From Nostoc sp. KVJ3 (GTDB taxonomy: Bacteria; Cyanobacteriota; Cyanobacteriia; Cyanobacteriales; Nostocaceae): a stretch of 64,000 bases of DNA. Positions 37,590 to 46,462 of the stretch are shown one piece after another. Numbering within the stretch: position 1 is the first letter of the stretch; each line of letters opens with the position of its first letter. A program made the position numbers and the translations under genes. Location: assembly GCF_026127265.1 (NCBI RefSeq), contig NZ_WWFG01000002.1, forward strand, positions 2,914,001 to 2,978,000. Reading direction: 5' to 3'. Under the pieces are notes generated by a model. It was not told the origin of the DNA. It searched no databases and worked only from the letters and a program-made list of their open reading frames with translations.

Positions 37590-37629
37590 AATCAGATAGC
37601 CAAGTGCGATCGCACTTGGCTATCTGATT
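37590..37629. repeat. 40-base perfect palindrome centred on HIP1
   Basis: Arms of 20 bases (AATCAGATAGCCAAGTGCGA) meet at a central GCGATCGC. There is no loop, so the DNA could extrude as a cruciform or bind a symmetric protein. This far exceeds the usual 8-base HIP1 symmetry. Confidence 0.9.
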
Positions 37630-37913
37630 AAAGTAATCTCTCGTCAAATTAAAAGCGTCGAAGGCAGACATCCAACCCATCAAGCCCCAATATGCCTAGA
37701 TTAATGGGAAATCGACTAACTCCCACAAAAAAGTTTAGTTGTTTTTAATGTTTATATAATCTCATTATTACTTTACCTTAACCTTATACTACTACAGTTT
37801 AAAACTGTAGTAATCGTAGATTAAAATTTCTCTAATTTACTCATAGTTTTTGTGCAACTTTAGAGTATTCCAAGTAAAAAAATGCCCAATAGTTATTAAT
37901 TTTTTAATACTTG

Positions 37914-37956
37914 TCAGTTCGACACTTGATTTGGATTTTCAAGGGTGTTTAACCCT
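37914..37956 (+). repeat. 43-base leader-like motif, copy 1
   Basis: The core CACTTGATTTGGATTTT is followed by GGGTGTTTAACCC. It matches 38430-38472 at 36 of 43 positions. No gene follows this copy closely. Confidence 0.75.
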
Positions 37957-38429
37957 GCTTGCGATCGCTCCTTTTTAGTACATAATACTAGCGCCAGCGA
38001 TCGCAATGACTATAGATATTTTTGTCCTACTACTGAATCGCCCTTATTTTAATCTTTGAAAAACTACAGAGGGAGATATTTGTCAAGTATTTAATTTATA
38101 TTTCAATATCAATTAAAATTTCTAAAAAAAGCTTGATTCAGCCAAACTATGATATGAGATGAAATTTTATATTTTCCTCTGGTGAGATTAATAAACAGTA
38201 TTACTAAATCAATACTTTGTAAAAATATTCTAGCTATCCCAGAATAGCTACTTTTAATCTATTGATAATTCAATCATTATCTTAACTTTACCTTTGCATT
38301 CTATTCTGTGAGTCTGTAGAAAGATATTGTATTTGCTCTACATCACTGATTTTTTAGTCCAACTTTTGAGTTATTAATTATCTTTAATAACGCCATTTTC
38401 TCTGTGTTTATAAAGTTGATTTATAATTC

Positions 38430-38472
38430 TCAGGTTGGCACTTGATTTGGATTTTTCCGGGTGTTTCACCCT
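38430..38472 (+). promoter_or_regulatory. 43-base leader motif, copy 2, in the pstS-like 5' region
   Basis: It has the same motif as 37914-37956, with the terminal hairpin GGGTGTTTCACCC slightly stronger than in copy 1. It ends 12 bases before the ribosome-binding site AGGAG (38485-38489) of the pstS-like gene. Its place and hairpin suggest a role in the 5' leader of that gene. Confidence 0.5.
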
Positions 38473-38495
38473 AAATTAATTTGCAGGAGCTTGAC

Positions 38496-39965
38496 ATGGT
38501 TTTATCTCGCCAATCTAAGAAATTGACAAGTTCAATTTCTGTACTTGCCATCACAGTTAGTTTAGTAGCTGCTCAATCTGCTACTCAGAAATCTCTAGCT
38601 CAGTTCGCCACCAGCCCTGCCTCAGCTGGAGTAACCCTCATAAATGGAGCCGGTGCAAGTAGTCTAAATACTTTGTTTGTAGGTACAGGCTTTACAACAT
38701 CTGGAGCGCCAAATCCATGCCCTTTTGGCCCGATAGGCTCATGGTTTAACGTTTTCGGTGTTGCAAATCCTCCATCCCTCAATACCGATAACCCCTCTGG
38801 ATGTGCTGCTGGAACTTATGGACCAGCCTTCACTAACTACACATTTAGATATGCTTCGGTTGGTAGCGGCGCAGGCGTAGCAGCTTTTTTCACCCCACCA
38901 GGCACACCAACAGTTGTTGTTGTTCCATCACGACCAACACCTGACAATAATATTAATATCGTAGGCGCAATTTCTTTTGCAGCTAGTGACGATCCCTTAG
39001 CAGGAACAGATATAGAACGAATAGCTGCTGGCACAGCCAGTCAGCGTACTGGAAGTGGAAAAGCTATTCAAGTTCCTGTGATAGGTCTTGGAATCGCCTT
39101 AGCTTTCAACCGTACTAATCTTAATGTGCCAGCAGCTGGACTTAAGCTTTCACGAGCTACTTACTGTGCTATTTTAAACGGCAACGTCACCAATTGGAAC
39201 GATTCCAGAATTAGAACAGATAACGGTGGTGCAGTAATTTCAGCTAATTTACCCCTCAAAGTTGTCCGTCGTAGTGACAATAGTGGTAGTACTTTTGTTT
39301 TAAGCAATCATCTCAATACTATATGTAAAACTACTGCGACTCCAACGGTTCCAGCAGCTTCTGTATGGAATAAAGGAGTTGGTTCCATAAGTACTTCAGG
39401 CACTGTACCCCCAACACCACCAGCAAATACAGTTGTTTGGCCAACCACTTTCCTATCTGCTTCAGGAGGTGGAGGTGTAGCCAATTTAATCTCAACTACT
39501 ACTGGTGGAATTGGTTATGTGGATAGTGCTACTCGCTTGGCTAAAAATCTGCCTGCCGCACTCTTACAGAATAAGTCAGGTGCATACATTGGCCCCACAA
39601 CAGCTGGAATTCAACAGGCTTTGGCAAGTGGAACCATCGTCAAATATGGTACTGCTCCTGCTAACAGGCTAATTAGAATTGATAATTTGGCCGACTCAAC
39701 CGCTGCAACTGCCTATCCCATTTCCACAGCAAGTTACGTGCTGCTTTATGACGTATATGCAAATGCCAACATAGCATCTGGTCTTAAAGCGCATATCGAC
39801 TGGGCTTTAGGAAATCCAGGCACACCTGTCACCAACCCCACCGCAGACCAGATAGCTATAGCCCGTGGATATGCTCCTCTTCCCACTACCATTAAAGCTG
39901 TCTCTAAAACTGTTGTCGATACTTGCGTAAATACTGCTACTGGTCCTTCTCCTTGCACCCCTTAG
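38496..39965 (+). CDS. PstS-like phosphate-binding (PBP superfamily) protein
   Basis: The 489 residues from ATG 38496 (AGGAG seven bases upstream) start with a signal peptide ending near SLAQ. The substrate-binding fold of the PstS type is suggested by LINGAGASSLN, GSGAGVAAFF (about 120), VVPVIGLGIALAFN, the WND motif in NVTNWNDSRI, RRSDNSGSTFVLSNHL (phosphate-binding loop type) and GGIGYVDSATR. It is longer than typical PstS (about 350) because of inserted Thr/Pro-rich stretches. No pstCAB genes adjoin, so it may be a stand-alone exported or surface phosphate binder. Substrate is inferred. Confidence 0.8.
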   Translation: MVLSRQSKKLTSSISVLAITVSLVAAQSATQKSLAQFATSPASAGVTLINGAGASSLNTLFVGTGFTTSGAPNPCPFGPIGSWFNVFGVANPPSLNTDNPSGCAAGTYGPAFTNYTFRYASVGSGAGVAAFFTPPGTPTVVVVPSRPTPDNNINIVGAISFAASDDPLAGTDIERIAAGTASQRTGSGKAIQVPVIGLGIALAFNRTNLNVPAAGLKLSRATYCAILNGNVTNWNDSRIRTDNGGAVISANLPLKVVRRSDNSGSTFVLSNHLNTICKTTATPTVPAASVWNKGVGSISTSGTVPPTPPANTVVWPTTFLSASGGGGVANLISTTTGGIGYVDSATRLAKNLPAALLQNKSGAYIGPTTAGIQQALASGTIVKYGTAPANRLIRIDNLADSTAATAYPISTASYVLLYDVYANANIASGLKAHIDWALGNPGTPVTNPTADQIAIARGYAPLPTTIKAVSKTVVDTCVNTATGPSPCTP

Positions 39966-40705
39966 GTTTATAAATCGAGTACTTAACCACACCAATTTTG
40001 ATAGCTAAACAAGTTTGTAGTAAGGACTTTAGTCCTTGTCTTAAGCACCAAAGTTCTTACTACATACCAGACAAAATTGATGTGCTGGAATACTAGCAGT
40101 CTGCCAGAAAATTTAACTGTCAATTCTGCCGGCACATTTGAACTACCATTACCGACGTTGCTGAATTTAAGTATGAAATTTCAAACTTAAAGGCATGAAA
40201 CAATTATTTATGTTCTTTAGCGCGAAACCAAATTCATCCTCTTAATCAGCAACGCCCTCTTTCATTCAGGCTTTGCTAAAAATCTTGGTAAAGACATGAA
40301 AATTGTGCCTCATAATTATAAATATAGTCATAGGATTTTAGTTATTTTTAAATACTAACTATAGATTGCTAGAGGAAAAAGCCAACATCTTAATTACGTT
40401 AAAAATTCCAAAAAATAGATTGCTAAAATAGGTTGTTTTAAGTTTTTATAAAAACTATTTAATAGTACATAATTACGCTATTTATGGACAACTCCCGAAT
40501 TACAACCATAAAAGATGTCGTAGTAGAAAAATAGTAACTTCTTTGAAAAAACGCAAAAAAGCATTCTCATTTTCAGTATTCATATCATTAGAAGACAAAA
40601 CATTTTCAATTAACTTACTTAACCTAAATTTTAACTAGGGTTAATATTGTTTGTTTAAAAGTTTTACATCTACTCAATTTCTAATAACAAACATACGAGA
40701 AAATC
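39966..40705. other. 740-base AT-rich spacer
   Basis: No gene is seen. A repeat at 40017-40063 has GTAGTAAG/CTTACTAC ends and an internal AAGGACTTTAGTCCTT palindrome; it may terminate the pstS-like transcript. The rest is probably the promoter region of the large surface protein. Confidence 0.55.
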
Positions 40706-43700
40706 ATGGCTGATTCATTATTGAACCTCTCATCCCTTGATGGGAAAAATGGCTTTACCCTCAACGGCAACGTTAGTGACTCAGCAGGCAACTCAGTTAG
40801 TAGCGCTGGGGACGTTAACGGCGACGGCATTGCCGACGTAATTATTGGAGCATCAGGTATAGGAAAGAGCTACGTAGTATTTGGTAGCACTAGCGGCTTT
40901 AGTACCAGCCTCGACCTCTCATCCCTGGATGGCAGCAATGGCTTTGCGATTAACGGCAGTGCCAGTGACTCATCAGGCACCTCAGTCAGTAATGCTGGGG
41001 ACATTAACGGTGACGGCATCGCTGACCTAATTATTGGCGCACCAGGTGCAGCTTTGGGTGCAGGAAAGAGTTACGTAGTATTTGGCAGTAGTAGCGGTTT
41101 AGCTGCCAACCTCGACCTCTCATCCTTGGATGGTAGCAACGGCTTTGTCATCAACGGCATTAACGGACGCAACTCAGATGGCATCTCCGACTCATCAGGC
41201 ACATCAGTTAGTAATGCTGGGGACATTAACGGCGACGGCATCGACGATTTAATTATTGGCGCACCCAGTGCCTTATCTAATGCTGGACAGAGCTACGTAG
41301 TATTTGGTAGCACTAACGGCTTTAGTCCCAACTTCGACCTATCTAGTCTCAACGGCAGTAATGGCTTTGCCATCAGCGGCAATGGCACCGACTCATCAGG
41401 CAACTCAGTTAGCAGCGCTGGGGATGTTAACGGCGATGGCATCAGCGACCTAATTATTGGCGCACAGGGGACTGGAAAGAGCTACGTGGTCTTTGGCAGC
41501 ACTACTGCCTTTAGTGCTAACTTCGACCTGTCTAGTCTTAATGGCAGCAACGGTTTTGTCATTAATGGCAATGCCAGTGACTTTTTTGGTGCCTCAGTCA
41601 GTAATGCTGGAGACGTTAACGGCGATGGCATCGACGATTTAATCATTGGTGCATACAATGCCGCTTCTGGTGCAGGGCAGAGCTATGTTGTGTTTGGTAC
41701 TACGAATGGTTTTGATGCCATTAATAACCTCTCAGACCTCGGTAGCAACGGCTTTGTCATCAATGGCATTAATGGTACTGATGTTTCCGGTTACTCAGTG
41801 AGCAGTGCTGGAGACTTTAACGATGACGGCATTGACGACCTAATTATCGGCGCACCTTTTGCCTTATCTGGTGCAGGTCAGAGCTACCTAATCTATGGCA
41901 GCAGTAACGGCTTTAGTGCCAGCCTCGACCTCTCCAACCTTGACCCCAGCCAGGGTTTTGCCATCAACGGTATTAATGCTACTGATTCCTCAGCGATTTC
42001 AGTCAGTGCTGCTGGGGATATCAACAATGATGGTGCTGACGATTTGCTTGTGGGCGCACCAGGTGCTTCTGGTGGTGCTGGACAAAGTTACGTGGTTTTT
42101 GGTACTCCTAAACCAAAGCCACAACTGCAACCACAAGTCATATTCAACCTCTCATCCCTTGATGGGAAAAATGGCTTTACCCTCAACGGCAACGTTAGTG
42201 ACTCAGTAGGCAACTCAGTTAGTAGCGCTGGGGACGTTAACGGCGACGGCATTGCCGACCTAATTATTGGAGCATCAGGTACAGGAAAGAGCTACGTAGT
42301 ATTTGGTAGCACTAGCGGCTTTAGTACCAGCCTCGACCTCTCATCCCTGGATGGCAGCAATGGCTTTGCGATTAACGGCAGTGCCAGTGACTCATCAGGC
42401 ACCTCAGTCAGTAATGCTGGGGACATTAACGGTGACGGCATCGCTGACCTAATTATTGGCGCACCAGGTGCAGCTTTGGGTGCAGGAAAGAGTTACGTAG
42501 TATTTGGCAGTAGTAGCGGTTTAGCTGCCAACCTCGACCTCTCATCCTTGGATGGTAGCAACGGCTTTGTCATCAACGGCATTAACGGACGCAACTCAGA
42601 TGGCATCTCCGACTCATCAGGCACATCAGTTAGTAATGCTGGGGACATTAACGGCGACGGCATCGACGATTTAATTATTGGCGCACCCAGTGCCTTATCT
42701 AATGCTGGACAGAGCTACGTAGTATTTGGTAGCACTAACGGCTTTAGTCCCAACTTCGACCTATCTAGTCTCAACGGCAGTAATGGCTTTGCCATCAGCG
42801 GCAATGGCACCGACTCATCAGGCAACTCAGTTAGTAGCGCTGGGGACGTTAACGGCGACGGCATCAGCGACCTAATTATTGGCGCACAGGGGACTGGAAA
42901 GAGCTATGTAGTATTTGGCAGTACTAGCGGCTTTGATGCTAGTCTTGACCTGTCTAGCCTCAATGGTAGTAATGGCTTTGCCATTAATGGTAATGCGACT
43001 GACTTGTTAGGAGCCTCAGTTAGCAGTGCTGGAGATGTTAACGGCGACAAAATTGACGACCTGATAATTGGCGCATACAATGCCGCTTCTGGTGCCGGAA
43101 GTAGCTATGTGGTGTTTGGTAGCACTAACGGTTTTAATGCCAGCCTTGACCTATCAAGCCTAGATGGTAGTAATGGCTTTGCCATCAAAGGCATTAATGG
43201 TACTGATGTTTCCGGTTACTCAGTGAGCAGTGCTGGAGACTTTAACGATGACGGCATTGATGACCTGATTATCGGCGCACCTTTTGCCGGTTCTAATGCT
43301 GGGCAAAGCTATTTGGTGTTTGGTCGCAAGAACGGCTTTGGTGCTAGCCTCGACCTCTCCAACCTTGACCCCAGCCAAGGCTTTGCTATCAACGGCATTA
43401 ATGCTAATGATGTCTCAGGGATATCAGTTAGTGGTGCTGGAGATATCAACGGTGATGGTGCTGATGACCTGATTATTGGCGCATCTGGTGCTTCTGCTGG
43501 CGCTGGGCAAAGCTATATACTCTTTGGTACTCCACAAACACAACCACCAGAACCACCAGAACCTCCACAACTGATAAACAGTGCTAATGATGTCTTTAAT
43601 ATCAAAGGTGGCAATGATAAGGTAACACTCAAAGTCTCCATCACGGGTAGTAATTCTGGGCTGGTGAATGAATTAGGTGTATATACTGTTGATGATGCTA

Positions 43701-44596
43701 CAGGCAAAATTGATGGGATTGCTCCAGGCGAAGCAGGTTATGCTGGCAAAGCTCTAGAACGAGGAGAGGTGATTCTCTCAGCTATTGCTAATCAACCCAA
43801 TGGGTTCAGCAACAGTTCTCTTGATAGTTTATTAGAATTCTCGCCTGATACTGACCTGAGATTTTATTTAGTCAAAAACAGTACAACGGAAAATGTGCTA
43901 AATAATGTCACACCAATCACTGATGTGCTGTTTTCTAACTCGTCAAACCAAAAGATTACAAGCTTAGATAACAATGCATTCTCCTTAGCGTGGAAAGATA
44001 GTTCTGGTAATAGCAGTAATGACTTCCAGAATTTGGTAGTAAAAATTCAGTCTACAAATGACCCATTACCTTTGGGTACAAGTCTACAAGGTAAGCCACA
44101 AAAAGAATTGATTGACTTAAGAGATGTTAAACAACAAGTGACGGCTAATTTTGTTGTTAACCGAGAAGCTTCATTCAATGATTTCGTCGGATTCTATAAA
44201 GTAGCTGATGAAAATGGTGGTATTGATACCAATGGCGATGGTAAGGGAGATATTCTTGTTGGTCAAGCTGGTTATACTCAAGCTGCACTGCGTCAGCGCG
44301 TTGCAGGAATTGACCTAACGGCGAATAACCAAGGTACAGCAAGTTATACTGGCACTTTTGAGCCTGGTTCGATCTTTGCACCATTTATTATCATCAATGG
44401 CAGACCAGATGCTGTTTTAGATAACAATCCGAATAACGATCCAGCCGTTTACTTCCCATACTTGGGTGCGAATAGTGATAAGGTAGATCATATCCGTTTG
44501 TTAGGAAATAACACCTTTGGCTTTGAGGATTTAGCTAAGGGAGGTGACAAGGATTTTAACGATGTTATTGTGCGAGTTAATTTGAGTGTTGGCTAG
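40706..44596 (+). CDS. large FG-GAP repeat protein with DUF4114 C terminus
   Basis: The 1296 residues have no N-terminal signal peptide. About 14 FG-GAP/integrin-alpha-like repeats (about 1-945) each carry a calcium-type DxNGDGxxDLIIGA loop followed by GxSYVVFG. A Pro-rich linker (PPEPPEPP) leads to a first Ca-rich beta domain and a C-terminal DUF4114 domain ending FGFEDLAKGGDKDFNDVIVRV. Such cyanobacterial proteins are thought to be exported by type I systems and to sit on the surface; that route is inferred here. The N-terminal half is an internal duplication with a 1422-base offset and near-identical DNA. Confidence 0.85.
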   Translation: MADSLLNLSSLDGKNGFTLNGNVSDSAGNSVSSAGDVNGDGIADVIIGASGIGKSYVVFGSTSGFSTSLDLSSLDGSNGFAINGSASDSSGTSVSNAGDINGDGIADLIIGAPGAALGAGKSYVVFGSSSGLAANLDLSSLDGSNGFVINGINGRNSDGISDSSGTSVSNAGDINGDGIDDLIIGAPSALSNAGQSYVVFGSTNGFSPNFDLSSLNGSNGFAISGNGTDSSGNSVSSAGDVNGDGISDLIIGAQGTGKSYVVFGSTTAFSANFDLSSLNGSNGFVINGNASDFFGASVSNAGDVNGDGIDDLIIGAYNAASGAGQSYVVFGTTNGFDAINNLSDLGSNGFVINGINGTDVSGYSVSSAGDFNDDGIDDLIIGAPFALSGAGQSYLIYGSSNGFSASLDLSNLDPSQGFAINGINATDSSAISVSAAGDINNDGADDLLVGAPGASGGAGQSYVVFGTPKPKPQLQPQVIFNLSSLDGKNGFTLNGNVSDSVGNSVSSAGDVNGDGIADLIIGASGTGKSYVVFGSTSGFSTSLDLSSLDGSNGFAINGSASDSSGTSVSNAGDINGDGIADLIIGAPGAALGAGKSYVVFGSSSGLAANLDLSSLDGSNGFVINGINGRNSDGISDSSGTSVSNAGDINGDGIDDLIIGAPSALSNAGQSYVVFGSTNGFSPNFDLSSLNGSNGFAISGNGTDSSGNSVSSAGDVNGDGISDLIIGAQGTGKSYVVFGSTSGFDASLDLSSLNGSNGFAINGNATDLLGASVSSAGDVNGDKIDDLIIGAYNAASGAGSSYVVFGSTNGFNASLDLSSLDGSNGFAIKGINGTDVSGYSVSSAGDFNDDGIDDLIIGAPFAGSNAGQSYLVFGRKNGFGASLDLSNLDPSQGFAINGINANDVSGISVSGAGDINGDGADDLIIGASGASAGAGQSYILFGTPQTQPPEPPEPPQLINSANDVFNIKGGNDKVTLKVSITGSNSGLVNELGVYTVDDATGKIDGIAPGEAGYAGKALERGEVILSAIANQPNGFSNSSLDSLLEFSPDTDLRFYLVKNSTTENVLNNVTPITDVLFSNSSNQKITSLDNNAFSLAWKDSSGNSSNDFQNLVVKIQSTNDPLPLGTSLQGKPQKELIDLRDVKQQVTANFVVNREASFNDFVGFYKVADENGGIDTNGDGKGDILVGQAGYTQAALRQRVAGIDLTANNQGTASYTGTFEPGSIFAPFIIINGRPDAVLDNNPNNDPAVYFPYLGANSDKVDHIRLLGNNTFGFEDLAKGGDKDFNDVIVRVNLSVG
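40724..41480 (+). repeat. long direct repeat inside the FG-GAP gene, unit 1
   Basis: It is near-identical at the DNA level to 42146-42902 (offset 1422 bases, 474 codons), with a handful of substitutions. Past about 41480 the two units diverge quickly although the protein pattern continues. Confidence 0.85.
42146..42902 (+). repeat. long direct repeat inside the FG-GAP gene, unit 2
   Basis: This is the partner of 40724-41480. Synonymous sites match, so the duplication or a gene conversion between the units is recent. Confidence 0.85.
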
Positions 44597-45014
44597 GAAT
44601 TTTAGGAGTTTATAAGCGCCATGCAGGTGAAGAAGGTAGTCTTGGGATAGCCAATAGATGAATCTCACAACTGTCGTCTGCTTGTTCATCTGCGTGGTGA
44701 TATCTGGGGTTGGGCACTGAACTATCAGCTAAAAATAAGGATTTGAGCGAACCTAATGCAGTGCCTACCTTACTTTATGAGATGGTGCGATCGCACCAAT
44801 TATTTATCCTCTGAATATTTATCTAAAAGTCAGGTTTGAATACAACCTTACTGTTTATGGTCTAATATATATTGGGCATAGTATTTAAAAAAAGTTACAA
44901 CCGTCAACTATGTTATGATGAGATAGTTGAGAAATATTTTCGGTCATGTAACTTGACTATATAGACACTTATCCGAATCTAAATCTCTGCACTCTTTGAT
45001 TCTGGAGGTGTTTT
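44597..45014. other. spacer ending in an rbp-type leader
   Basis: I see no gene before 45015. The last bases (44985-45014) contain a strong ribosome-binding site GGAGGTG (45004-45010). The AACTATGTTATGATGAGATAGTT segment near 44907 has a weak inverted repeat. Confidence 0.5.
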
Positions 45015-45062
45015 ATGTCAGTTTATATTGCAAATCTATCCTTTAAAGATAAGAGTATTTAG
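45015..45062 (+). pseudogene. 5' stub of an RRM RNA-binding-protein (rbp) gene
   Basis: ATG 45015 follows GGAGGTG at ideal spacing and encodes MSVYIANLSFKDKSI before TAG at 45060-45062. The first ten residues match the start of cyanobacterial single-RRM proteins; VYIANL is a good RNP2 motif. Nothing resembling RNP1 (GFGFV) follows in any frame. I read it as the 5' end of a former rbp gene, cut after fifteen codons, with its translation start still intact. Confidence 0.55.
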
Positions 45063-45213
45063 GATTACAAAAATTTAAATTTTTCGTGAGCAGAACTGTA
45101 TTGCAATACCTGGCGTGAAACTGATACATCTCACTGTCAAAAAATGTGCTAAAAAGAACGGACAAGTTTAGCGTGTCACAAACCCAGACAACATACGGAT
45201 AGTACTCGAATTT

Positions 45214-45642
45214 ATGCCAACGGATATAATTACCCGTCCTGAATCCCTTACAGAAGATTGTTTCTTTACTTACGCCCTTGGAACTGATTTGCACGATACT
45301 CAATCGACAGCCCAATATTTACGCAGAATCAGGAAAGAAGATAAACCCTATATTGACATAGCTGTTTCTCCCAGACCGGGCTATCGGTTTGAGGTTTGTC
45401 TTATCCCTGTTGAGGGGTTCGCGAAGGAAACAATTTTGACAAAAGATGGGTTCGCTAAAGCTTTAGCGATTATTTGTGCTGTAGCTAACAAAGCTAGAAA
45501 GCGATTTCCTTCTGGAAATGGACAAGAGATTGTCCGGTGTCAATTTAGCAACTTAGCTGATGCAGTCGCTGTAGCGAACAGATTGTCTGCATTACCCTCT
45601 GATATGTATGAAACTCTCGCCAAGCTACCAAATGCTTTGTGA
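45214..45642 (+). CDS. hypothetical protein, 142 residues
   Basis: A soluble protein with no recognised family. It has a YLRRIRKEDKPYIDIAVSPRPGYRFEVCLIPVEGF block and a helical C-terminal part. The stretch encoding GFAKETILTKDGFAKAL contains GGTTCGCGAAG and GGTTCGCTAAAG, which resemble the dispersed TTCGCGAAGC repeats seen at 46365, so part of the reading frame may have been built from such a repeat. Start and function are uncertain. Confidence 0.5.
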   Translation: MPTDIITRPESLTEDCFFTYALGTDLHDTQSTAQYLRRIRKEDKPYIDIAVSPRPGYRFEVCLIPVEGFAKETILTKDGFAKALAIICAVANKARKRFPSGNGQEIVRCQFSNLADAVAVANRLSALPSDMYETLAKLPNAL

Positions 45643-45830
45643 GATCGCGTCGGCTTGAAGATTTATTATTAGGACTGACGCAAAGACATTTTAATGGTAA
45701 GTAAGTAGACGGACTTGAGAATAAAAAACTCAATAGTTCATATTTCATCTGTTGATAAAAGTCTTGCATAGCAAGCCTTTTAAGCTTAGTGGGCAATTTT
45801 TCTGTTTTTGTACCAAAGTGAGTCTTTTTT

Positions 45831-46064
45831 ATGCCTATCAGTCCTTTGCGTGAAGAACCTCGTAACCAACGAGCGCCTGTAATTCGTACAAGTAATGAAT
45901 TTATTCTTTTGGAATGGTTAAAGTCAACTGGTCGGCTAATCGAGCGTGAACATCAAGAATCTGAGTATTTAAATGAAGTAGAAGAAATTTCAGAAATGAT
46001 CGATCTTGATGATATCCCTTACGATCATGATGATGATGATGCTGATATGGATATAGAAGCGTAA
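45831..46064 (+). CDS. DUF3134-family protein
   Basis: The 77 residues match the small cyanobacterial DUF3134 family: PLREEPRNQRAPVI near the start, then LLEWLKSTGRLIERE and an acidic tail (DDIPYDHDDDDADMD). Function is unknown. It ends just before a GTAATTCGTAATT repeat. Confidence 0.75.
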   Translation: MPISPLREEPRNQRAPVIRTSNEFILLEWLKSTGRLIEREHQESEYLNEVEEISEMIDLDDIPYDHDDDDADMDIEA

Positions 46065-46462
46065 TTCGTAATTCGTAATTTACGCCTGATGTGAATTAGA
46101 AACGGCTCTTATTCCATAAGGGTTTGAAGACTTAATTCACATTAAGCGTAATTCGTAATTTTTGTACAGCAGACGTTTCATTTTGGACGAAAGGCTAAGA
46201 TTCCCGATTTTTTTTTAGAGAAGTCGGGAATCTTGGTAAGTGCGTATGCAAAAATATTTATGTCATTGTGTAGGCGGAGCCTTCCCGTAGGGTACGGAAT
46301 GAAATGTAGCGAACGCGAACAGCGTCTCCAAGAGTTGCAATCCTAAGACCTTGGGTTCGCGAAGCGTGTCCGAAGGACTTATGCTTCATTTCGCTTTGCT
46401 CCATTGGCAATGACAAATGTATATTTAATTTTGCATTACTACTTATTAAAATGTGAGTAGGT
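46065..46462. other. spacer of degenerate Nostoc repeats
   Basis: It contains GTAATTCGTAATT runs flanking 46062-46160, a hairpin AAGATTCCCGA/TCGGGAATCTT (46197-46234) related to the GATCCCCGACTTCT palindromes elsewhere, and a TTCGCGAAGCG-type degenerate repeat (46265-46400). The open frame through the last is not considered a gene. Confidence 0.6.

Larger units (their letters stand above)
37353..38495. other. 1.1-kb divergent spacer with palindromes and duplicated leader motif
   Basis: It has no gene. It contains two strong palindromes (37509-37536 and 37590-37629), two copies of a 43-base motif (37914-37956 and 38430-38472) and the second copy of a 33-base repeat (38002-38034). The divergent promoters of the two secreted-protein genes must lie here. 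Confidence 0.65.

Noticed and set aside
37777..37784. Pho-box-like CTTAACCT
   Set aside because: A Pho box needs tandem copies with about 11-base spacing; only one good match is present and it lies far from the pstS-like start.
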